Below are positions 4,865-8,394 of a stretch of DNA of 8,394 nt, piece by piece. The notes beneath the pieces are model-generated. The model had not been told where the DNA came from. It worked only from the letters and a program-made list of their open reading frames with translations, and ran no database searches. The stretch's first letter is position 1. Each line of letters begins with the position of its first letter. Position numbers and translations under genes: made by a program. Source of the DNA: an uncultured Candidatus Saccharibacteria bacterium (GTDB taxonomy: Bacteria > Patescibacteriota > Saccharimonadia > Saccharimonadales > Saccharimonadaceae); the NCBI GenBank assembly GCA_934700415.1, contig CAKUXN010000025.1, forward strand, positions 1-8,394. The letters run 5' to 3'.

Positions 4865-6598
4865 ATGCTAGAATTTATCTATAACAAAATCAAGAACACT
4901 CTCAGAAAAATCGACATGCGCTTAGAGCGTGCTAAATACGGCTACATCGACAGTCTTCCGAAAAATATTGAATATTTTGAAGGTGGTTTGTATGACGTAG
5001 TTTACGAATCATCTTGCAAATGGCCGCACAATGTCGCACTCGAATTTTTCGATACCCAAGTAGTATACAAGGACCTAATTAAAAAAATAAATCGCGTAGC
5101 TGCGGCACTTAAGGCAATTGGCGCCGAAAAAGGTGAAAGAATTACTATCTGTATGCCTAACACTCCAGAAACTATCTACGCTTTTTATGCCATTAACGAA
5201 ATTGGTGCAGTAGCTAATATGGTTCACCCGCTTTCTTCCGAAAAAGAAATCGAAGATTATTTAAATCAAGCTGATTCTAAAATAATGTTCTGCGTCGATA
5301 TTAGTTATCCAAAAGTTGAAGCCATTATTAAAAATACTAATCTTGAACAGGTTATCGTTGTCTCCCCTACTCGCTCAATGGATTTTCTAGTCCGCGCTAT
5401 CTATAAGCTTACCAAAGGACGCAAGAATCACATCAAAAAATCTCAACACGTTACTACATGGGATCAATTTTTGGCCAAAGCTAATAAATATATCGGCAAT
5501 CCACACGCTAGAGTAAACTCCAAAGACGACGCCGTCATCATGTATTCTGGCGGTACCACAGGCAAGCCAAAAGGCATAGTACTTTCAAATCTCAACTTTA
5601 ATGCGCAGGCTTTAGGCGCCAAATATTTAGTTCCTGAACTTTTCAAATCAAATTATTCATTTATGGCATTCTTGCCAAATTTCCACGCGTTTGGTTTTGG
5701 TTGTTGTATTCACATGCCACTTTATTTCGGCGCTCGCACTTTTCTGATTCCACAATTCAATCCCAAAAAGTTCAAAAAATATATTACGAAATATAAAGTA
5801 GATGTGCTGGTTGGTGTGCCTACGGTGTTTGACTATTTTACCAAAATCAAATTCAAAAAAGATGATTTAAAGAATGTAAAGTTCGTAGTGTCGGGTGGTG
5901 ATATTATTAGTATGGCTAGTAAAGAAAGAATTAATGATTTCTTAAAAGCTCATGGTTCTAAAGCAATTATCGAAAATGGATATGGTCTCACCGAGGCTTC
6001 TGGTGGCTTTATCTTTTCTCCGCGCAGCGTAGCAGAAGAGCCTGATTCGATCGGCTATCCTATCCCTGATAACGATGTTATCATAATGGATCTTAAAACT
6101 AAAAAAGAAGCCGAGCTTGGCTCTGACGGCGAAATTCTTGTACGCGGTTTATCGGTCATGAAAAGATATTTAAATAAGCCAAAAGAAACCGAAGAAGCTT
6201 TCATCATGGTTGGCAATAAAAAATATCTTCGCACTGGTGACATAGGTTACGCAGATGAGCGAGGGGTAATACATTTCCGTTCACGCCTCAAGCGCATGAT
6301 TATCTCTAATGGATATAATATTTATCCAGCTAATATTGAAGAAGTCACGATGAAATGTAAAGATGTTGCGAGTTGCGCCGTAGTTGGTCGTGAAGATAAA
6401 TTGCGTGGCGAAAAAATCGTTGTGTTCGCCGTATTGAAACCAGAAACCTCCGAGCGCGCAGTCAAAAAAGAATTAACAAATATTTATAAAAAATATCTTG
6501 CTAAATATGAAATCCCTCGCGAAATTCGCTTCATACCAGAGCTCCCCAAGACCAAACTTGCAAAAGTTGATTTCAAAGCCTTAGAAAATTATAAATAA
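4865..6598 (+). CDS. Class I adenylate-forming enzyme, long-chain acyl-CoA synthetase-like
   Basis: This 577-residue ANL-superfamily protein activates a carboxylic acid, probably a fatty acid, as acyl-AMP and passes it to a thiol or other acceptor. Motifs in order are: YSGGTTGKPKG (227-237, ATP phosphate loop); NGYGLTEASG (371-380, with the conserved YGLTE); RTGD (456-459, ribose-binding Asp459); and SRLKRMIISNGYNIYPANIEE (hinge and A8 region from 473). Near the C-terminus, PKTKLAKVDF holds Lys567, the lysine that normally catalyses adenylation. Two usual glycines differ: the hinge GRxK is SRLK, and the GK before the catalytic lysine is AK. There is no signal peptide or membrane span, though residues 1-25 are basic and amphipathic. 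It is transcribed divergently from cdsA. I infer that it activates fatty acids taken from a host or the environment. The acyl acceptor (CoA, ACP or another) is not visible from sequence. Confidence 0.9.
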   Translation: MLEFIYNKIKNTLRKIDMRLERAKYGYIDSLPKNIEYFEGGLYDVVYESSCKWPHNVALEFFDTQVVYKDLIKKINRVAAALKAIGAEKGERITICMPNTPETIYAFYAINEIGAVANMVHPLSSEKEIEDYLNQADSKIMFCVDISYPKVEAIIKNTNLEQVIVVSPTRSMDFLVRAIYKLTKGRKNHIKKSQHVTTWDQFLAKANKYIGNPHARVNSKDDAVIMYSGGTTGKPKGIVLSNLNFNAQALGAKYLVPELFKSNYSFMAFLPNFHAFGFGCCIHMPLYFGARTFLIPQFNPKKFKKYITKYKVDVLVGVPTVFDYFTKIKFKKDDLKNVKFVVSGGDIISMASKERINDFLKAHGSKAIIENGYGLTEASGGFIFSPRSVAEEPDSIGYPIPDNDVIIMDLKTKKEAELGSDGEILVRGLSVMKRYLNKPKETEEAFIMVGNKKYLRTGDIGYADERGVIHFRSRLKRMIISNGYNIYPANIEEVTMKCKDVASCAVVGREDKLRGEKIVVFAVLKPETSERAVKKELTNIYKKYLAKYEIPREIRFIPELPKTKLAKVDFKALENYK

Positions 6599-6609
6599 TA
6601 GTCAGAATA

Positions 6610-7215
6610 TTATAGTTTGGTACGGTTTTCTAGTGCAGCAGTAAGCGTGATTTGGTCGGCGTAAGAAAGATCTACGCCTAGCGGTAGACCTCGCGCGAGA
6701 CGAGTGAGTTTAAGCTCTGGTTTAGATTCATGTAAAATTTTTTCCAGCAGCAAAGCCGTCGACTCGCCTTCTACAGATGGGTTAGTGGCAATAATTACTT
6801 CCTTTACGTTATCTTTATCGACACGCTCAACTAGTTCTTTAATATGAAGTTGATCCGGCGTAATACCATCAATTGGCGAAACGGCTCCGCCGAGTACATG
6901 ATAAGTGCCTTTAAAGCCGTGCGTTGACTCAATTGCATAAATGTCTAAAGGCTCTTCCACGACCAGTACGGTGGTTTTATCCCTAGCGTGGTCATCATAA
7001 AGCGGAGAAATATCTTGATTTGCATCGATAAGTGCAAAAGTAACTGGACATGACTTTACTCCATCGTGCAAATTCATTAAACTATTTGCAATTTCTTCGG
7101 AGATTTTTGCATTAGATTTAAAAAGATAGTAGGCATATCTTTCTGCCGTTTTTTGACCTACTCCTGGCAAAAGTCCAAGCGCATCAATCACATCGGTAAG
7201 AGCTTTTGGTAACAT
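6610..7215 (-). CDS. recR: Recombination protein RecR (degenerate zinc finger)
   Basis: RecR works with RecO and RecF to load RecA at gaps and forms a ring-shaped DNA clamp. The protein is 201 residues, the normal length. The N-terminal helix-hairpin-helix is GLLPGVGQKTAERYA (14-28). The Toprim domain begins at TTVLVVEEP (81-89) and includes the YHVLGGAVSPIDGI stretch (105-118) and ATNPSVEGESTA (143-154). The C-terminal part, RLARGLPLGVDLSYADQITL, is typical. The zinc finger between these is broken: Cys56 is kept, but the other three cysteine positions appear to be Thr59, Ser70 and Tyr73, and the loop is about two residues longer. It lies 19 bases after ybaB, the usual neighbour, and converges with the acyl ligase (11-base gap, no terminator seen). 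A short AGGT near the ATG is a weak ribosome-binding site. Confidence 0.95.
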   Translation of the reverse strand: MLPKALTDVIDALGLLPGVGQKTAERYAYYLFKSNAKISEEIANSLMNLHDGVKSCPVTFALIDANQDISPLYDDHARDKTTVLVVEEPLDIYAIESTHGFKGTYHVLGGAVSPIDGITPDQLHIKELVERVDKDNVKEVIIATNPSVEGESTALLLEKILHESKPELKLTRLARGLPLGVDLSYADQITLTAALENRTKL

Positions 7216-7233
7216 CTCGCACCTAAAAACTTA

Positions 7234-7239
7234 ATTATA
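7234..7239 (-). promoter_or_regulatory. possible -10 box for recR overlapping the ybaB stop
   Basis: TATAAT on the minus strand contains the ybaB stop codon TAA (7235-7237) and lies 18 bases before the recR ATG. It would give a leader of about 11 bases carrying the weak AGGT. It lacks the TG of an extended -10, and recR can equally be read from the ybaB transcript, so this is only a candidate. Confidence 0.3.
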
Positions 7240-7531
7240 AACCGAGTCCAGAGATGCCACCCATGAGAGGTTTCATTTTGTCGGTTGCAATCTCTTGTGC
7301 TTTAGCAAAGCCATCACGCATACAGTTCTCGATCCAACGCTCTAACTCATGGATATCATTTAGATCAACTTTTTCAGGGTCAATAGTAACCTTTTTCACC
7401 TTTAATTCGCCATTGATTTGAACAACAACTGCACCATCGCCAGCTTCTACTTCTACGATTTCATTCTTGAGTTCTTTTTGTGCTTTACGAAGTTGATTAA
7501 AAAGCTTCATTTGGTCCATAGTTTGACCCAT
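7235..7531 (-). CDS. ybaB: YbaB/EbfC family nucleoid-associated protein
   Basis: This small DNA-binding protein of 98 residues forms dimers on the nucleoid and is nearly always found beside recR. The sequence shows the N-terminal helix MDQMKLFNQLRKAQKELKN, then VEVEAGDGAVVVQINGELKVKKVTIDP, the strand-rich core of the family, and a C-terminal helix ending in a Gly/Met-rich tail (LMGGISGLGL). A TTG seven codons upstream (7550-7552) is in frame, but the ATG at 7529-7531 is preferred because AAGGAG lies nine bases before it. The last codons of the upstream membrane protein contain both this site and a TATAAT promoter, with only a four-base gap between the genes. dnaX, often part of this cluster, is not seen here. 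Confidence 0.94.
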   Translation of the reverse strand: MGQTMDQMKLFNQLRKAQKELKNEIVEVEAGDGAVVVQINGELKVKKVTIDPEKVDLNDIHELERWIENCMRDGFAKAQEIATDKMKPLMGGISGLGL

Positions 7532-7535
7532 ATTA

Positions 7536-8394
7536 TTATTCTCCTTTTTCAATATATAGATATATTATATCAGAATTTTCTCTCATCGGAGAAGCGATAA
7601 TTCGATTTAGGCCATAATTTTCTTTTTCAATTAGGCCATGCAGAACCGCAATGTTCCCAGATTGTATTTCGTCCAAGTTGTTACTGACTTTTACATCGGT
7701 AGAATCTTCCAAAATTTTATAGAAATCATAATAATCATTTGTAAAAATTGTTTCATCTGTTAAATTCGCACGAATCACTAATAAATCATAGTTAAATTCA
7801 CTTGCTACGCTGGGATTATAGTGATATCCAAAAGTATATTGGAGCAAACTAGGCATCAGTATGATGGCAAATAATATAGAAAGCGGTATAAGCGCGGCAA
7901 TTCTAGCATATGGATTTTCCGGAAAAAGACCATACCATTTTTCTAATAAGTATTTTAATCCATGTGCAATCAAAATTGCAACAGGCAAAATCAGAAAAAC
8001 GACAGCGTAGGAATTAAAACCAGTAATAATTATTGTAAAAATCAGAAGCAAGGTGGCGATAGAATTACGCGACGCGAAAAAACCCTTAGTAGTAGAAAAC
8101 AAACCAATTAGTGCAAGTGCAAACATTGGTAAGCTGATGAGCGGAGCTAGAAATACGCTCTCAAGCGAACCGCTCCACAAAAAGACCGGAGCAAGTCCAC
8201 TGCCGATATTCGGGAAAAACGATGAAATTTCGAAATTTTTCGAAAATAAAAGTTCCATAATAGTGTCTGGATGATTGATCATATTCATGACGAGCGCAAC
8301 GACGCCAGAAATAATTACAATGCCTACGATTGAAAGTGGGAGCCTTGGCAAACTTTTAACAATAAAACGTAGATGCGGTTGCGCAAAAACGAAA
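7536..8394 (-). CDS. Polytopic membrane protein, C-terminal part; possible GT-C glycosyltransferase (5' end outside window)
   Basis: The frame is open to the right edge; 285 residues and the stop are visible. A TTG at 8349-8351 is an internal leucine rather than a start. About five hydrophobic segments can be seen in visible numbering: roughly 19-37, 81-99, 111-125, 127-146 and 164-184. A soluble domain of about 95 residues follows (190-285), rich in charged and aromatic residues (TNDYYDFYK, VLHGLIEKENYG). This pattern of many membrane helices ending in a soluble C-terminal domain resembles the GT-C (dolichyl-phosphate-mannose mannosyltransferase/ArnT-like) group, whose catalytic acidic loop would be near the missing N-terminus. 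The identification is therefore tentative; I do not recognise a diagnostic motif in the visible part. The C-terminus carries the ybaB promoter and ribosome-binding site. Confidence 0.7.
   Translation of the reverse strand, partial: FVFAQPHLRFIVKSLPRLPLSIVGIVIISGVVALVMNMINHPDTIMELLFSKNFEISSFFPNIGSGLAPVFLWSGSLESVFLAPLISLPMFALALIGLFSTTKGFFASRNSIATLLLIFTIIITGFNSYAVVFLILPVAILIAHGLKYLLEKWYGLFPENPYARIAALIPLSILFAIILMPSLLQYTFGYHYNPSVASEFNYDLLVIRANLTDETIFTNDYYDFYKILEDSTDVKVSNNLDEIQSGNIAVLHGLIEKENYGLNRIIASPMRENSDIIYLYIEKGE
7541..7546 (-). promoter_or_regulatory. Shine-Dalgarno of ybaB
   Basis: AAGGAG on the minus strand is nine bases before the ATG at 7531 and decides that start over the upstream in-frame TTG. 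It is formed by the codons of the EKGE C-terminus of the preceding gene. Confidence 0.75.
7557..7572 (-). promoter_or_regulatory. Extended -10 promoter of ybaB inside the upstream gene
   Basis: TGATATAAT (minus strand, 7564-7572) has the full consensus and sits in the codons for SDIIY near the end of the upstream membrane protein. The predicted start near 7557 gives a leader of roughly 26 bases containing the AAGGAG. So ybaB and recR can be expressed independently of the upstream gene. No good -35 was identified. Confidence 0.55.

Noticed and set aside
6594..6616. AT-only hairpin between the acyl ligase and recR as a bidirectional terminator
   Set aside because: The stem is about five A-T pairs without a GC core or a clear U-tract, so it is too weak to call.
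7532..7552. TTG at 7550-7552 as the ybaB start
   Set aside because: It would make the AAGGAG part of the coding sequence and adds a KKENNN extension not seen in the family; the ATG at 7529-7531 has correct spacing.
8221..8250. Repeated TTTCGAAA-like palindromes near 8230
   Set aside because: They are short, lie in a coding region rich in Phe/Glu/Lys/Asn codons and have no regular spacing; composition explains them.
8349..8351. TTG as the start of the right-edge membrane protein
   Set aside because: The same frame continues open for 14 more codons to the window edge with plausible protein sequence, so the codon is more likely an internal leucine.

Overview
The window looks like a piece of a small, AT-rich bacterial genome of the Patescibacteria/CPR type, most probably Candidatus Saccharibacteria (TM7). 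This is inferred from short, tightly packed genes with 8-14 base overlaps, compact versions of core enzymes, a CysS zinc-site variant (VHHTNE) that I associate with CPR lineages, and an isolated phospholipid-head-group cluster next to a fatty-acid-activating enzyme. Only a sequence search can confirm the lineage. The standard genetic code fits: the DHH gene ends on TGA and no long frame needs UGA read-through.

Layout. Minus strand, from 4818 down to the left edge: cdsA, a YqeG-type HAD phosphatase, pgsA, a DHH-family phosphoesterase, an alpha/beta hydrolase, cysS, and the first codons of a hydrophobic protein cut by the left edge. The first three overlap one another and together could convert phosphatidic acid to phosphatidylglycerol (CDP-diacylglycerol, then PG-phosphate, then PG). 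Plus strand, 4865-6598: a class I adenylate-forming enzyme resembling long-chain acyl-CoA synthetases, divergent from cdsA. Minus strand, from the right edge down to 6610: the C-terminal part of a polytopic membrane protein (possibly GT-C glycosyltransferase-like), then ybaB/ebfC and recR, a common bacterial pair.

Regulatory structure. The 46-base gap between cdsA and the acyl ligase holds two face-to-face extended -10 promoters (TGGTATAAT and TGGTAAAAT) arranged as a near-perfect inverted repeat. Each is only 6-7 bases from its ATG, so both mRNAs are predicted to be leaderless. The same layout recurs before the DHH gene, where the stop codon of pgsA lies inside the -10 box. ybaB instead has a promoter and a good Shine-Dalgarno buried in the last codons of the upstream gene.

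No CRISPR array, insertion sequence, tRNA, rRNA or convincing terminator was seen. No non-coding stretch exceeds about 50 bases. The most interesting points are the self-contained PG pathway facing an acyl-activating enzyme, the mirror-image leaderless promoters, a RecR that has lost three of its four zinc cysteines, a DHH enzyme lacking the motif I histidine, and a CdsA with an insertion inside its signature.
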